NCBI GenBank assembly: GCA_027064065.1
Contig: JAMOQJ010000101.1
Span: forward strand, 1 to 32,252
DNA from: Desulfurellales bacterium
GTDB lineage: Bacteria; Campylobacterota_A; Desulfurellia; Desulfurellales; Hippeaceae
Length of the DNA stretch: 32,252 nucleotides
Reading direction: 5' to 3'
Positions 1 to 9,029 of this stretch are shown here, piece after piece. Both the position numbers and the translations under genes were made by a program. Position 1 is the first letter of the stretch, and every line of letters starts with the position of its first letter. The notes under the pieces are model-generated. The model was not told the DNA's origin, searched no databases, and worked only from the letters and a program-made list of their open reading frames with translations.

Positions 1-881
1 CTGTAGAAGATACTATTGCGGCCGGTATGAAGGTTAAGGGTAAGAAGGTTGTTGTAAATGGTGATGTTGGACCAAAAGCCGTTATAGAAGCTGAAGAGGT
101 AGACATAAAAGGCAGTGTCCATCAAGACGCCAAAGTAATAGCAAAGAAAGTTAAAATAGCTATATGTAGGGGAACAGTGGAAGCCGAAGAGGTGGACATA
201 GACTTAGCCGAGCACGCTAAAATAATATCAAAAAAGAGTGCAACAATAAAAAAGGCTATAGCTTCAAAGCTGTTTTGCCCAAAGATAGAGATAACCGATA
301 CAATGATGTCTTCTAACATTACCACATCATCGGAATCTGTCGTGATAAACAATGTGGAAGGAGACGATAACCTAATAGCTATACAACCCTTAAATTTACC
401 GTGGATTAAAGAAAAGTATAACGAGCTTGGCGTAAAGAGAGAGTATGCAAAGGTTTTGGTTAATACATATAAAAAAAAGTATCAAGAAGCCCTTTCATCT
501 TTTGAGAAGGAAAAGAGAAAATATGATGATGTTGCCGGTGCGATTCAGGATTTAAAGAAAAGCGGCAAAGATGTGCCCAAGCCTCTTTTGATTGTTATAA
601 AAAAATACAAAGAGAGTATGGAAAAACTAAGGGTTGCAGAAGAAGAGTATGAAAGTGCAAAAAAAGAACTGGAACTTATAGAAAAAGAGATGAGCGAAAT
701 AGAAAATGCCTACAAAAAAGGACATGTTATTATAAAAGGCAGGATAAACAGTAATAATAGAATACTGTTTGATGGTAATCTTAAAAGAGTGTTATCTAAT
801 ACGCAGGAAAACGTAAAGATATATGTAAGGGAGATTCAAGGCAAAGAAAGTATTGTTATAGAGCCAAACAATGCAGACTGA
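1..881 (+). CDS. FapA/DUF342 family protein, 5' end missing
   Basis: The reading frame is open from codon position 3 to the stop at 879-881, so the ATG at position 27 is probably internal and the N-terminal part lies outside the window. The visible protein begins with a run of short beta-strand repeats rich in Val, Ile, Lys and Gly (GDVGPKAVIEAEEVDIKGSV), typical of the right-handed beta-helix of the DUF342 family. A long charged coiled coil follows at about residues 130-235 counted from Met27, then a second short beta segment (KGHVIIKGRINSNNRILFDG). FapA-type proteins are usually 450-650 residues, so about half is present. FapA was named in Vibrio for a role in flagellar pole/assembly control; the molecular function here is not established. 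It overlaps the next gene by 11 bp. Confidence 0.75.
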   Translation, partial: VEDTIAAGMKVKGKKVVVNGDVGPKAVIEAEEVDIKGSVHQDAKVIAKKVKIAICRGTVEAEEVDIDLAEHAKIISKKSATIKKAIASKLFCPKIEITDTMMSSNITTSSESVVINNVEGDDNLIAIQPLNLPWIKEKYNELGVKREYAKVLVNTYKKKYQEALSSFEKEKRKYDDVAGAIQDLKKSGKDVPKPLLIVIKKYKESMEKLRVAEEEYESAKKELELIEKEMSEIENAYKKGHVIIKGRINSNNRILFDGNLKRVLSNTQENVKIYVREIQGKESIVIEPNNAD

Positions 882-1647
882 CCTTTATAATTATCTTTCA
901 ACATTAGAGAGATTGAAAAATGACAACGTGTCATCTTCAGCTTCGATAGCAAATGAGATGATTAACTGCTCTTTGGCGTTGTTTAAGGATGACAGATTAA
1001 AAAATAAAATTTTGGATATAATAGAAGCTCAGTCTTCAATGGCCATGGTCATAAACGTAGGTTTTAGAATTTTAGAAGCTGTCGATTCAAATTCCTTTGA
1101 AACGCTCAAATCTTTAAAAGAAGAGATATTGGAATTTTCCAATAAAGCAATAAAGGATGCAGCAAATTTTTTAAAGGGTGTAAAAAATATAGCTACAATT
1201 TCATATTCCAAAACCGTTTACGATACGCTTTTATTGATTAAGCCCGAGCGTGTTTATTTATCCGTAGCCCACCCGGCAAAAGAAGGAGAAATGTTGGCTA
1301 ATAGACTGTGTAAAGATAATATTGATGCCGTTCTGTTTGAAGATAGTTCATACTCACTTGTAATGAAAGATGTAGATTGTGTTTTGGTTGGAGCCGATGC
1401 TATCTTTGATAACACTTTTGTAAATAAAACCGGGACGTTTTCTTTGGCTTTGTTAGCAAGAGAATTTCAAGTGCCTTTTTATGTTGTAAGCTGTGCTTGT
1501 AAGTATTTAGATAGCAAAAAAAGAGCACTGTTTAAAATAAAAGATGCGCCAAAGACAGAAGTATCCGATAGCTCTTGTTTTGTTATAAATAGATATTTTG
1601 AAGAAGTGCCTATTAAATTTGTGAATAAAATGTTTTTAGGGAGATAG
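871..1647 (+). CDS. eIF2B alpha/beta/delta-like protein (IF-2B family)
   Basis: This 258-residue protein shows the C-terminal Rossmann-like core of the IF-2B family, which includes eukaryotic eIF2B alpha, archaeal homologues, ribose-1,5-bisphosphate isomerase and MtnA. Visible signatures are IATISYSKTV near residue 108, AHPAKEGEMLANRL near 132, VGADAIFDN with Asp176, and NKTGTFSLALLAREFQVPFY. The order and spacing resemble eIF2B alpha more than MtnA, which is longer (about 350) and carries a catalytic Cys loop I do not see. The N-terminal 100 residues are helical, as in eIF2B alpha. Bacterial members have no agreed function; a sugar-phosphate isomerase or nucleotide-binding role is possible. 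The start ATG lies inside the preceding DUF342 gene, so translation is probably coupled. Confidence 0.75.
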   Translation: MQTDLYNYLSTLERLKNDNVSSSASIANEMINCSLALFKDDRLKNKILDIIEAQSSMAMVINVGFRILEAVDSNSFETLKSLKEEILEFSNKAIKDAANFLKGVKNIATISYSKTVYDTLLLIKPERVYLSVAHPAKEGEMLANRLCKDNIDAVLFEDSSYSLVMKDVDCVLVGADAIFDNTFVNKTGTFSLALLAREFQVPFYVVSCACKYLDSKKRALFKIKDAPKTEVSDSSCFVINRYFEEVPIKFVNKMFLGR

Positions 1648-1649
1648 AT

Positions 1650-2600
1650 ATGTCTATGGGATTTATTTTTGGCCCTGTTCCGTCAAGGAGATTGGGTTTG
1701 AGTTTGGGTATAAATATCATACCCTTTAAAACATGCAGTTTTAACTGTATCTATTGCGAAGTTGGAAAGACGACTAATCTCACAATTGAAAGAAAGAGTT
1801 TTTTTGATGTTGAAGAGATTAAGCGTGAATTTTTGGAGACTGTCGAAAAGGTCGGTAAAATTGATTTTGTTACCTTTTCAGGGAGTGGAGAGCCTACGCT
1901 AAACAAAGATTTGGGTGAGTTGATAAGATTCGTTAAATCTTTTAAAAAATACAAGGTCGCCATTTTAACAAACTCAAGTCTGTTTTTTAGAAAAGACGTT
2001 CGTGAAGAACTTGCCGAGTGCGATGTTGTCGTTCCAAGTCTCGATGCCGTTTTAGAAGAATCCTTCAAAAAGATAAATATGCCGCATAAAAATTTAAGCA
2101 TAGATGCTATAGTCGATGGGTTGATAGAGTTTTCTTCATCTTTTAGTGGTGAGATTTGGCTTGAAGTGCTATTTGTTAAGGATATAAATGATTCTAAAGA
2201 CGACTTGGATGCTTTATGCAACGCCATAAATCAGATAAATCCTACAAGGGTTCAAATTGGAACAGTTGATAGACCGCCTGCTTACACAAGCGCAAAAAAA
2301 TTAAGCCCAAAAGAAATGATGGATATATATACCTATATGAGTGCTAAAGTTGGAAAGATAGACATTATCGGTTCTTTTAATAAAGAAAACGATGCGTTTT
2401 ACGAAGATATCGAACGCTCTATTGTGAAAATGATAAACATCAGGCCTTGTTCAAAGGAAGAGTTAAAAGAAACCTTCAATGCCGACGATGAAAAGATTGA
2501 TGGTATATTGAATAAACTTTTTGAAGAATCTAAAGCCTTTGTGCAAGACTTTGAAGGTAAAAAATTTATAGTCGGCAACAGGTCTTCGGCAAATATATAA
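1650..2600 (+). CDS. Radical SAM protein, COG0731-type
   Basis: A 316-residue radical SAM enzyme with the 4Fe-4S cluster motif C29-x3-C33-x2-C36 (TCSFNCIYCEVG) after a conserved start GPVPSRRLGLSLG. VTFSGSGEPTLN near residue 73 is the SAM-binding GGE-like motif of this group. The region from about 265 onward (RPCSKEELKETFNADDEKI) looks like a small winged helix. The family is related to wyosine synthase TYW1 and is annotated only as Fe-S oxidoreductase in bacteria; the substrate is unknown. The ATG at 1650 follows the upstream stop by two bases and has GGGAG seven bases before it; an alternative ATG lies two codons downstream. Confidence 0.85.
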   Translation: MSMGFIFGPVPSRRLGLSLGINIIPFKTCSFNCIYCEVGKTTNLTIERKSFFDVEEIKREFLETVEKVGKIDFVTFSGSGEPTLNKDLGELIRFVKSFKKYKVAILTNSSLFFRKDVREELAECDVVVPSLDAVLEESFKKINMPHKNLSIDAIVDGLIEFSSSFSGEIWLEVLFVKDINDSKDDLDALCNAINQINPTRVQIGTVDRPPAYTSAKKLSPKEMMDIYTYMSAKVGKIDIIGSFNKENDAFYEDIERSIVKMINIRPCSKEELKETFNADDEKIDGILNKLFEESKAFVQDFEGKKFIVGNRSSANI

Positions 2601-2605
2601 AAAAA

Positions 2606-2634
2606 TAGAAAACGTCCGTTATATTTGTTATAAA
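2606..2634 (+). promoter_or_regulatory. Candidate sigma70-type promoter before rpiB
   Basis: In the 66-bp gap between the radical SAM gene and rpiB, TAGAAA (2606-2611) and TATAAA (2629-2634) are separated by 17 bp. A start near 2641 would leave a leader of about 25 nt carrying the AAGGGG ribosome binding site at 2655-2660. The region is very AT-rich, so chance matches are likely. Confidence 0.35.
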
Positions 2635-2666
2635 TTGTGTGAAATTATATAAAAAAGGGGTGGTTT

Positions 2667-3104
2667 GTGGTGATTATTATAGGTTCAGACCACGGCGGAT
2701 ATCAGATGAAAGAAGCCGTAAAACTGTTTTTAAAAGAAGAAGGTATAGAGTTTGATGATGTGGGAACATATTCCGACGAATCCTGCGACTATCCGGACAT
2801 AGCAAAGAATGTGGCACTAAAGGTTGCAAAAAGCGGACAAAAAGGGATTCTTATTTGTGGAAGCGGCATAGGAATGAGTATTTCTGCTAATAAGGTTAAT
2901 GGTGTAAGGTGTGCTTTATGTCATGATGCCTATACTGCCGAATATGCAAGAAGGCATAACGATGCAAATATTATAGCATTCGGCGGAAGAACAACAGGAC
3001 TTGAGATAGCAAAACAGATGGTTAAGATTTTTTTATCTACCGACTTTGACGGCGGAAGACATAAAAGAAGAATTGATAAAATAGCGAGTATGGAGGGGTT
3101 ATGA
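2667..3104 (+). CDS. rpiB: Ribose-5-phosphate isomerase B
   Basis: RpiB interconverts ribose 5-phosphate and ribulose 5-phosphate in the pentose phosphate pathway in the cytoplasm. The 145-residue length is typical. Diagnostic motifs are GSDHGGY near the N-terminus, [15 protein letters not shown] with the catalytic Cys64, and [10 protein letters not shown]. Two GTG codons in tandem (2667 and 2670) can serve as start; the AAGGGGTGG Shine-Dalgarno at 2655-2663 suits either, leaving one residue uncertain. The stop overlaps the glyA start by 4 bp (ATGA), the same rpiB-glyA arrangement found in many bacteria, which couples ribose phosphate supply with one-carbon metabolism. Confidence 0.93.
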   Translation: MVIIIGSDHGGYQMKEAVKLFLKEEGIEFDDVGTYSDESCDYPDIAKNVALKVAKSGQKGILICGSGIGMSISANKVNGVRCALCHDAYTAEYARRHNDANIIAFGGRTTGLEIAKQMVKIFLSTDFDGGRHKRRIDKIASMEGL

Positions 3105-4336
3105 GCGTATTGAAGGATGTGGATTTTGAAGTATACCAAGCGATAGAAAACGAAAAGAAGAGAGAAAATTACGGAATAGAGCTTATCGCAAGTGAAAATA
3201 TGGTATCCGAAGCGGTGCTTGAAGCTCAAGGTTCCGTTATGACAAATAAATACGCAGAAGGTTATCCGCACAAGAGATATTACGGTGGTTGCGAATATGT
3301 CGATGTTGTGGAAGATTTAGCCATAGAAAGGGCAAAGCAGCTATTTAGCGCAGAGCATGTTAACGTTCAGCCGCACTCGGGCTCTCAAGCTAATATGGCT
3401 GTCTATTTAGCTACTCTTCAGCCGCAGGATAGGATTTTGGGTATGAGTTTAACAAACGGCGGACATCTAACCCACGGTTCGGGCGTTAATTTTTCTGGTA
3501 AATTGTATATAAGTTTCGGATACGGTGTAAATCCAGAAACCGGTATGATAGATTACGATGAAGTTGCCGAGATTGCCCAAGAGTTTAAACCAAGGCTTAT
3601 TGTGTGCGGAGCGAGTGCATATCCAAGGGAGATAGATTTTAAGAAGTTTAGAGAGATAGCAGACAGCGTTGATGCTTATTTGATGGCTGATATTGCCCAT
3701 ATTGCAGGTCTTGTTGCGGCAGGCATTCATCAAAGCCCGATTCCGTATTGCGAGTTTGTTACGACGACGACACATAAGACATTAAGAGGCCCAAGAGGCG
3801 GTATGGTGATGACAAAGGAATTTTTTGCAAAACCGATAGACAAGATGGTGTTTCCGGGTATGCAGGGCGGTCCTTTAATGCACGTAATTGCCGCAAAAGC
3901 CGTTGCATTTAAGGAAGCTTTAAGCGATGATTTTAAAGAATATCAAAAGCAAATCGTAAAAAACGCCAAAACCCTTGCCAAGGTTTTGATGGATAACGGC
4001 TTTAAATTGGTAAGCGGCGGAACAGATAACCATCTAATGCTTGTTGATTTGAGAGATAAAGAGTTTACAGGAAAAGATGCCGAAGAAGCTTTAGGAAGGG
4101 TCGGTATAACCGTTAATAAAAATACCGTTCCTGGCGAAACAAGAAGCCCGTTTGTTACAAGCGGCATAAGAATTGGAACGCCCGCTGTTACAACAAGAGG
4201 TATGAAAGAAAAAGAGATGGAAAAAATAGGTGAGTTTATTGTTGAAACTTTGAATAATATAGGCAATGAGAGCAAATATAAGCAAATAAAGGAAGAGGTG
4301 GAAAAACTCTGCGCAGACTTTATTTTTTATCGCTAA
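3101..4336 (+). CDS. glyA: Serine hydroxymethyltransferase
   Basis: GlyA is the PLP enzyme that converts serine and tetrahydrofolate to glycine and 5,10-methylene-tetrahydrofolate. The 411-residue protein is full length (about 417 in E. coli). The N-terminal [20 protein letters not shown], the stretch around [15 protein letters not shown], and the PLP lysine K226 in [14 protein letters not shown] are all present. The start ATG overlaps the rpiB stop. The last nine codons are also covered, in another frame, by the proposed signal-peptide coding region of the next gene. Confidence 0.97.
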   Translation: MSVLKDVDFEVYQAIENEKKRENYGIELIASENMVSEAVLEAQGSVMTNKYAEGYPHKRYYGGCEYVDVVEDLAIERAKQLFSAEHVNVQPHSGSQANMAVYLATLQPQDRILGMSLTNGGHLTHGSGVNFSGKLYISFGYGVNPETGMIDYDEVAEIAQEFKPRLIVCGASAYPREIDFKKFREIADSVDAYLMADIAHIAGLVAAGIHQSPIPYCEFVTTTTHKTLRGPRGGMVMTKEFFAKPIDKMVFPGMQGGPLMHVIAAKAVAFKEALSDDFKEYQKQIVKNAKTLAKVLMDNGFKLVSGGTDNHLMLVDLRDKEFTGKDAEEALGRVGITVNKNTVPGETRSPFVTSGIRIGTPAVTTRGMKEKEMEKIGEFIVETLNNIGNESKYKQIKEEVEKLCADFIFYR

Positions 4337-6516
4337 TATTAATATTTATAGTTTCTAACTCATACGGCGTTGAGCTGTCCTTTTATAAAAAGGGTGGCTC
4401 TTCATATTTTATTTTGAAGAATATACCTAAAGATGCCAATATATACTCAAACGGTAGATATTTTATAGCTGTATTTAAGTCTCAAAAAGCAAAGAAAGAG
4501 ATTTTTAAAAGCGATTTGGATGATATGTATTTTGATGGCTTTTTGGTTGAGAATTTGAGGCACGGTTCAAGGGTGGTTATAGAAGCTAAAAGCGGATACA
4601 ATACCTTTTTTAGAAAAGAAGCAAAAAATATAGTTGTGAACGTTAAAAAGGTTAAAAAAACTAAACGGCAAAAAATTATTCAGGCTACAGTTCCTAAAGA
4701 TATGATAGCCACTCCATTTTATATATCCGAAAGCGTATTTATAAAAAAGAGAAATCAAACAACACAATCCTATGACGAAACGCTGTTTTTTACGGGCGTT
4801 AAGATGCTTGCAAACAGAAATTACGGTATGGCTATGGAGTTTTTTAAGGAGATTATAAAAAAGCATCCAAACAGCAAATTTTATCTTAGCAGCTATTTCT
4901 TGCTTGGCGATTGCTATAAAAATAAAAAAGAGTATAACAAAGCCATAGAAACCTATAAAAAAGCAATAAGATTATCGCCAAAAAACGATGCTGTAGCTCA
5001 AACGCTGATTAGCATAGCCGATATATGGATATCAAAACAGTATTACTCGAAAGCAAGAGATATTTACAAATCAATCATAAAGGATTATGCAACTACCAAA
5101 TGGGGTAAAATTGCAAAATTTTTAATTGCGAAGACCTATTATGACCAGAAATTGTATAAAAAAGCAGTAGCTCGATTTGTTGAAGTTGATAAAAACAGTG
5201 AATACTATCCGTTAGCTTTGTTGCTTGCAGGCGAATGTTTTATAAAACAAAAAGACGATGCAAGGGCGGTATTGGCATATTATTCTATGTCTAAATATTT
5301 AAATAGGATAGATATTCTGGCTTATCATAAAGAGCTTTTGGATGTTGCCGAAGCTTTGTGCAAGTTTAACGATTATAATGCGGCAAGAACCGTTTTTAGG
5401 TATGTTGAAAGCTCAAAGAATCAGGATATAATAGAGCAGTCATTTATAGGTCGAATGAAATGTGATTTGTTGAGCGGCGATTATGATGATTTAAGTACCA
5501 AAGCCGATTTCATAATTAATGGTTCTAAAGATAAAGATAGAATTAAAGAAGCTAAAAAACTGTTGGATAAGGCAAAACTAAAAAGCGGAAAAGTAGACAA
5601 GAAGACCATTGATGAGATTCTAAATAGATATTCCAAACAGCCTGATATTGTTTCTTTAGCTTTATATGTATATGCCAAAAAGAGTTATAGGAATAAGAGA
5701 TATAAAGAGGCTTTGGACTATCTTTTAAAATTAAAAAAATTATATCCTGCAAGTAAATACAATAAAGAAGCAGAGCCGATAGCAAGTGATAGTATAAATA
5801 AGCTTGTAGATGATTTGTATAAGGACCCGAATAAGCAAAAACTTGAGTTTATATACGATTCAGTAACGGCGTTGAATGCCTACAAAGCCGATATGTGCAG
5901 AATTGCTGTAGCGCTTATAGCGTTTAAGGAGATAGACCGATTGTCTAAAATTTTACCGTATGCCAAAGACCAAAACTGTAAAAAGGTCTTATATGCAAAG
6001 TATTATATAGAAAAAGGGTATGATAAGAACGCTTTAGAAGCCTTGGATGATGTTGATAAGGTTAAGCCCTATATCAACTATGTAAATATGGTTATGGGAG
6101 ACATAAATTATTTTAAGGGTTCTTATGAAGCCGCTTTTGAGTTTTATAAAAAGGCGCTGGATATAAACGAAGAGATGCTTAAAGACTATGTAAGGATAAA
6201 GGTTGCCCAATCTTTGATGCAAGCTAAAAAATATAAATTGTCTTTGAAATATTTAAATATAGAGTCAAGATTATATCCAGATAAAATTTTATACATAAAA
6301 GCACTTGATTATTACAATCTTGGAGAGTATAAAAAGGATATAGTTTTGTTTAAACAGCTTTTGGGTAATTTGGAGTATAAGGAAGAATCGTTATTTTATA
6401 TTACTATTTCTTACTTAAAGCTAAAAGACAAGAAGATGGCATCTGAATATTTGGATAAATTGAAAAAGCAGTATCCAAAGAGTAGATATTTAAAAACTTT
6501 AAAGGTGTTATTTTAA
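4309..6516 (+). CDS. Secreted tetratricopeptide-repeat protein, probable CTG start
   Basis: No ATG, GTG or TTG start with a ribosome binding site exists. TTG 4414 has none at the right distance and would begin inside a domain. The frame is open back to 4282, and a CTG at 4309 follows GAGGTG (4295-4300) by 8 nt. From there the protein starts [20 protein letters not shown], a clear signal peptide, giving 735 residues. About 100 beta-rich residues follow, then an alpha solenoid of TPR units; the clearest is [19 protein letters not shown] with the next unit [16 protein letters not shown]. It should be periplasmic. A beta domain followed by TPR superhelix resembles the Campylobacterota flagellar scaffold protein PflA, but this is only architectural. 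The gene overlaps glyA by 28 bp and the kinase gene by 1 bp. Confidence 0.72.
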   Translation: MRRLYFLSLILIFIVSNSYGVELSFYKKGGSSYFILKNIPKDANIYSNGRYFIAVFKSQKAKKEIFKSDLDDMYFDGFLVENLRHGSRVVIEAKSGYNTFFRKEAKNIVVNVKKVKKTKRQKIIQATVPKDMIATPFYISESVFIKKRNQTTQSYDETLFFTGVKMLANRNYGMAMEFFKEIIKKHPNSKFYLSSYFLLGDCYKNKKEYNKAIETYKKAIRLSPKNDAVAQTLISIADIWISKQYYSKARDIYKSIIKDYATTKWGKIAKFLIAKTYYDQKLYKKAVARFVEVDKNSEYYPLALLLAGECFIKQKDDARAVLAYYSMSKYLNRIDILAYHKELLDVAEALCKFNDYNAARTVFRYVESSKNQDIIEQSFIGRMKCDLLSGDYDDLSTKADFIINGSKDKDRIKEAKKLLDKAKLKSGKVDKKTIDEILNRYSKQPDIVSLALYVYAKKSYRNKRYKEALDYLLKLKKLYPASKYNKEAEPIASDSINKLVDDLYKDPNKQKLEFIYDSVTALNAYKADMCRIAVALIAFKEIDRLSKILPYAKDQNCKKVLYAKYYIEKGYDKNALEALDDVDKVKPYINYVNMVMGDINYFKGSYEAAFEFYKKALDINEEMLKDYVRIKVAQSLMQAKKYKLSLKYLNIESRLYPDKILYIKALDYYNLGEYKKDIVLFKQLLGNLEYKEESLFYITISYLKLKDKKMASEYLDKLKKQYPKSRYLKTLKVLF

Positions 6517-7613
6517 TGAAAAATACCGAACAACTTGAAGCCATATTTCAAGCTGTATTAAAAACAAGCAAGGATTTGGAAAAATCGTACAACGAACTCA
6601 AAGAAAAATTCAACCTTCTTGAAATAAAGCTTGAGAATAACAGGCGCTATCTTGAAAATATACTAAAAAGCATCAATACGGGTGTATGCTCTGTAGACCT
6701 TGACTGTATGATAACAACATTTAATCGAGAGGCATGCTCTGTTTTTGAAGTTGAAGAAGAAGATGTAAAGTCTAAAAAACTTAATGAACTGTTCAAAATA
6801 GATACAGACAATGTTTATGAATTGATAGAAAAATTCAGCAATCAGACGAAGATGAGCATAGAGATAAACGGCAAGGAAAAAAAGATTAGTATGTCTGCAT
6901 CACCCATTACCGACAATGAAGATATAGTAGGAGCTGTTATAATATTTTCCGATATCACAAGATTAGAAGAGCTTGAAGAAGAAAATAGAAGAAAAGAAAA
7001 ATTAGCGGTAATAGGGCAAATGGCGGCATCTATTGCTCACGATATAAAAAATCCGCTTGCAAGTATAGAGCTTCTTGTATCCTTGCTAGGTGATGACTCA
7101 AAGAAGGATATAGCCGACAATATTATGATAAGCATAAAAAGGATTAACAATATAATAAATAATACCCTGCTATTTACAAAGACGGTAATATATAGGCCCG
7201 AGCATTTTAATACCGGTGCGTTTATGGATGATGTTGAACTTGAAGTTTACGCTCATTTAAAATCCAGAATTGTAAAATTTGAAAAAAGGGTTAAAAGGTT
7301 CGATATAGTTACGGATAAGAATTTATTAAAAAGTGCTGTGGTTAATTTGATAGTAAATGCTTTGGATGCCGCAAGAAGCAGGGTTGTTGTTAGTGTTTAC
7401 AAAAAAAACGATAAAGCCGTGTTTGAAATTGCTGATGATGGATTTGGTATAGATAGCCAAACGGCAAAACATATCTTTGAACCGTTTTATACAAAGAAAA
7501 AAAACGGCACGGGATTAGGGCTTTCAATAGTTAGCAAAGCTGTTAAAATAATAAACGGAAAGGTTGAGTTTGAGACATCAAAAGACGGAACTGTATTTAG
7601 GATATGGGTGTGA
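6516..7613 (+). CDS. Soluble PAS-domain sensor histidine kinase (FlgS/AtoS-like)
   Basis: This 365-residue kinase lacks membrane segments or a signal peptide, so it senses in the cytoplasm. An N-terminal coiled coil (residues 1-45) leads into a PAS domain (about 48-150, ending VGAVIIFSDITRLEELEEEN), a HisKA helix pair with H175 in AASIAHDIKNPLASIELL, and a HATPase domain with N-box LIVNALDAA, G1 IADDGFGID, F-box FEPFYTKK and G2 GTGLGLSIV. This layout fits NtrB/AtoS/FlgS kinases that feed sigma54 response regulators. No receiver-domain partner is encoded in the window; the sigma54 activator at 26069 has a GAF, not a receiver, domain. It starts at TAATG, coupled to the TPR gene. Confidence 0.88.
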   Translation: MKNTEQLEAIFQAVLKTSKDLEKSYNELKEKFNLLEIKLENNRRYLENILKSINTGVCSVDLDCMITTFNREACSVFEVEEEDVKSKKLNELFKIDTDNVYELIEKFSNQTKMSIEINGKEKKISMSASPITDNEDIVGAVIIFSDITRLEELEEENRRKEKLAVIGQMAASIAHDIKNPLASIELLVSLLGDDSKKDIADNIMISIKRINNIINNTLLFTKTVIYRPEHFNTGAFMDDVELEVYAHLKSRIVKFEKRVKRFDIVTDKNLLKSAVVNLIVNALDAARSRVVVSVYKKNDKAVFEIADDGFGIDSQTAKHIFEPFYTKKKNGTGLGLSIVSKAVKIINGKVEFETSKDGTVFRIWV

Positions 7614-8245
7614 AAAGCGTTTTTTTATGGTTAGTTATAGTTTATAAAACAATTATATTTGGGTTAAAATTTTTAAAAAGTGATGATTGGGAAATGCTCA
7701 GAAGATGGGCTAAAGAAATACTCTATATATGCAGGGTCGACGTTGAATGTAATGGTCAATTTCCCGATAAACCGTTTATGATAATGGCAAATCACGAAAG
7801 CTACTTTGATATATTTGCTATGTTTTATTGCTGCGACTTCCGTCTTGTTTGGTTTGCTAAGAAAGAGTTGTTTAGAATACCTATATTTGGTGAAGCATTA
7901 AAAAAGAGTAACGCTATATCTGTCGATAGGAATAACCCAAAGGCAGCTTCTTTTGCTATACTTAAAGCCTTGAAAGAAAGAAGTATGGATGAAGTTATAG
8001 TTATATTCCCTCAAGGGACAAGAAAGAATCCTTCAGAATTTAAAAAGGGCGGATTATTGATAGCAAAAAAGAAAAACATACCAATTGTTCCTGTTAAAAT
8101 AAAGGGGTCTAAGGATGTCTTACCAAGTGATTCATGGAAGATAACATCGGGCAAGATAGTGGTGAATATATTTGACAAGATAAATGTTGAACAATATGCT
8201 ATAGAAGATTTGGAAAGAATGATTAGGGAGAAAGTGTATGATTAA
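7604..8245 (+). CDS. plsC: 1-acyl-glycerol-3-phosphate acyltransferase (PlsC family)
   Basis: PlsC acylates lysophosphatidate at sn-2 to give phosphatidate at the inner face of the cytoplasmic membrane. The 213-residue protein has an N-terminal hydrophobic helix ([19 protein letters not shown]), the catalytic H64-x4-D69 motif (NHESYFD), the second motif around [23 protein letters not shown] for the FPEGTRS motif, and VPVKIKGS. Other acyltransferases of this fold are possible. ATG 7604 has AGGA close upstream; GTG 7610 is two codons in. It overlaps the kinase gene by 10 bp and rlpA by 8 bp. Confidence 0.88.
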   Translation: MGVKSVFLWLVIVYKTIIFGLKFLKSDDWEMLRRWAKEILYICRVDVECNGQFPDKPFMIMANHESYFDIFAMFYCCDFRLVWFAKKELFRIPIFGEALKKSNAISVDRNNPKAASFAILKALKERSMDEVIVIFPQGTRKNPSEFKKGGLLIAKKKNIPIVPVKIKGSKDVLPSDSWKITSGKIVVNIFDKINVEQYAIEDLERMIREKVYD

Positions 8246-9029
8246 AAGGGCTGCGATTTTGGCTTTCTTGGGTGTTGTATTTTTAAGTTCTTGTTCTATT
8301 CAAAAAAGCGGTAATCTTGTTGAACGAATAAGGGCAGGGTATTATCCTTATAAGGTTATGAAGCATGTAAGACCTGGTTATACAGAGTTTGGTTCTGCTT
8401 CTTGGTATGGTAAGGATTTTCATGGGAGACTTGCAGCAAGTGGAGAGGTTTACAATATGTATGCAAAGACAGCAGCCCACAAAACTCTTCCTTTTGGTAC
8501 ATACGTTAAGGTTATTAATCTCAACAACCATAGAGAAACCGTAGTCAGAATAAACGATAGAGGCCCTTTTGTAAAAAACAGAATTATAGATTTATCATAT
8601 GCTGCGGCTAAGGATTTGGGAATGATAGGTACAGGGACGGCTCCTGTAGAAATAGTTGTGTTAGATAGAAAAAAGATTCAAAAAACTAAACCGCTTAACA
8701 TTATAAATCAATCCGAGAATATACACGTTTTAAGCAATAACGAGACCGATAAAAACAGTTTAAGCAGCACTATAGATGAAGTAAAGCACTATTCTATGCC
8801 TATATACGCCGTTCAGCTTGCATCGTTTAGGTCTTTGGCTAATGCTCTGAAATTTAGGAGAGAAGCAAGCAAAAAGGTTAAAGGTGTGTATATCAAAAAA
8901 GTTATGTTCTCTGGTATTGTGTTTTATAGGGTTATGGTAGGTTCATTTTCTTCAAAGGAAGAAGCAAATAGATTTGCATATAAAGCAATTGCTCCGATAT
9001 TTAGCAGTTTCTGTATAAGTTTAAGGTGA
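8238..9029 (+). CDS. rlpA: RlpA-like septal lytic transglycosylase lipoprotein
   Basis: RlpA is an outer-membrane lipoprotein that cleaves denuded peptidoglycan at the septum. The 263-residue protein has a lipoprotein signal with lipobox LSSC (Cys19), a double-psi beta barrel (about residues 50-147, [19 protein letters not shown]), and a C-terminal SPOR domain (about 188-260, [14 protein letters not shown] and [11 protein letters not shown]) that binds naked glycan strands. The catalytic pair known from Pseudomonas RlpA is matched by His81 ([10 protein letters not shown]) and Asp107 (RINDRGPF), so activity is expected. Its last bases overlap the mfd start. Confidence 0.93.
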   Translation: MIKRAAILAFLGVVFLSSCSIQKSGNLVERIRAGYYPYKVMKHVRPGYTEFGSASWYGKDFHGRLAASGEVYNMYAKTAAHKTLPFGTYVKVINLNNHRETVVRINDRGPFVKNRIIDLSYAAAKDLGMIGTGTAPVEIVVLDRKKIQKTKPLNIINQSENIHVLSNNETDKNSLSSTIDEVKHYSMPIYAVQLASFRSLANALKFRREASKKVKGVYIKKVMFSGIVFYRVMVGSFSSKEEANRFAYKAIAPIFSSFCISLR

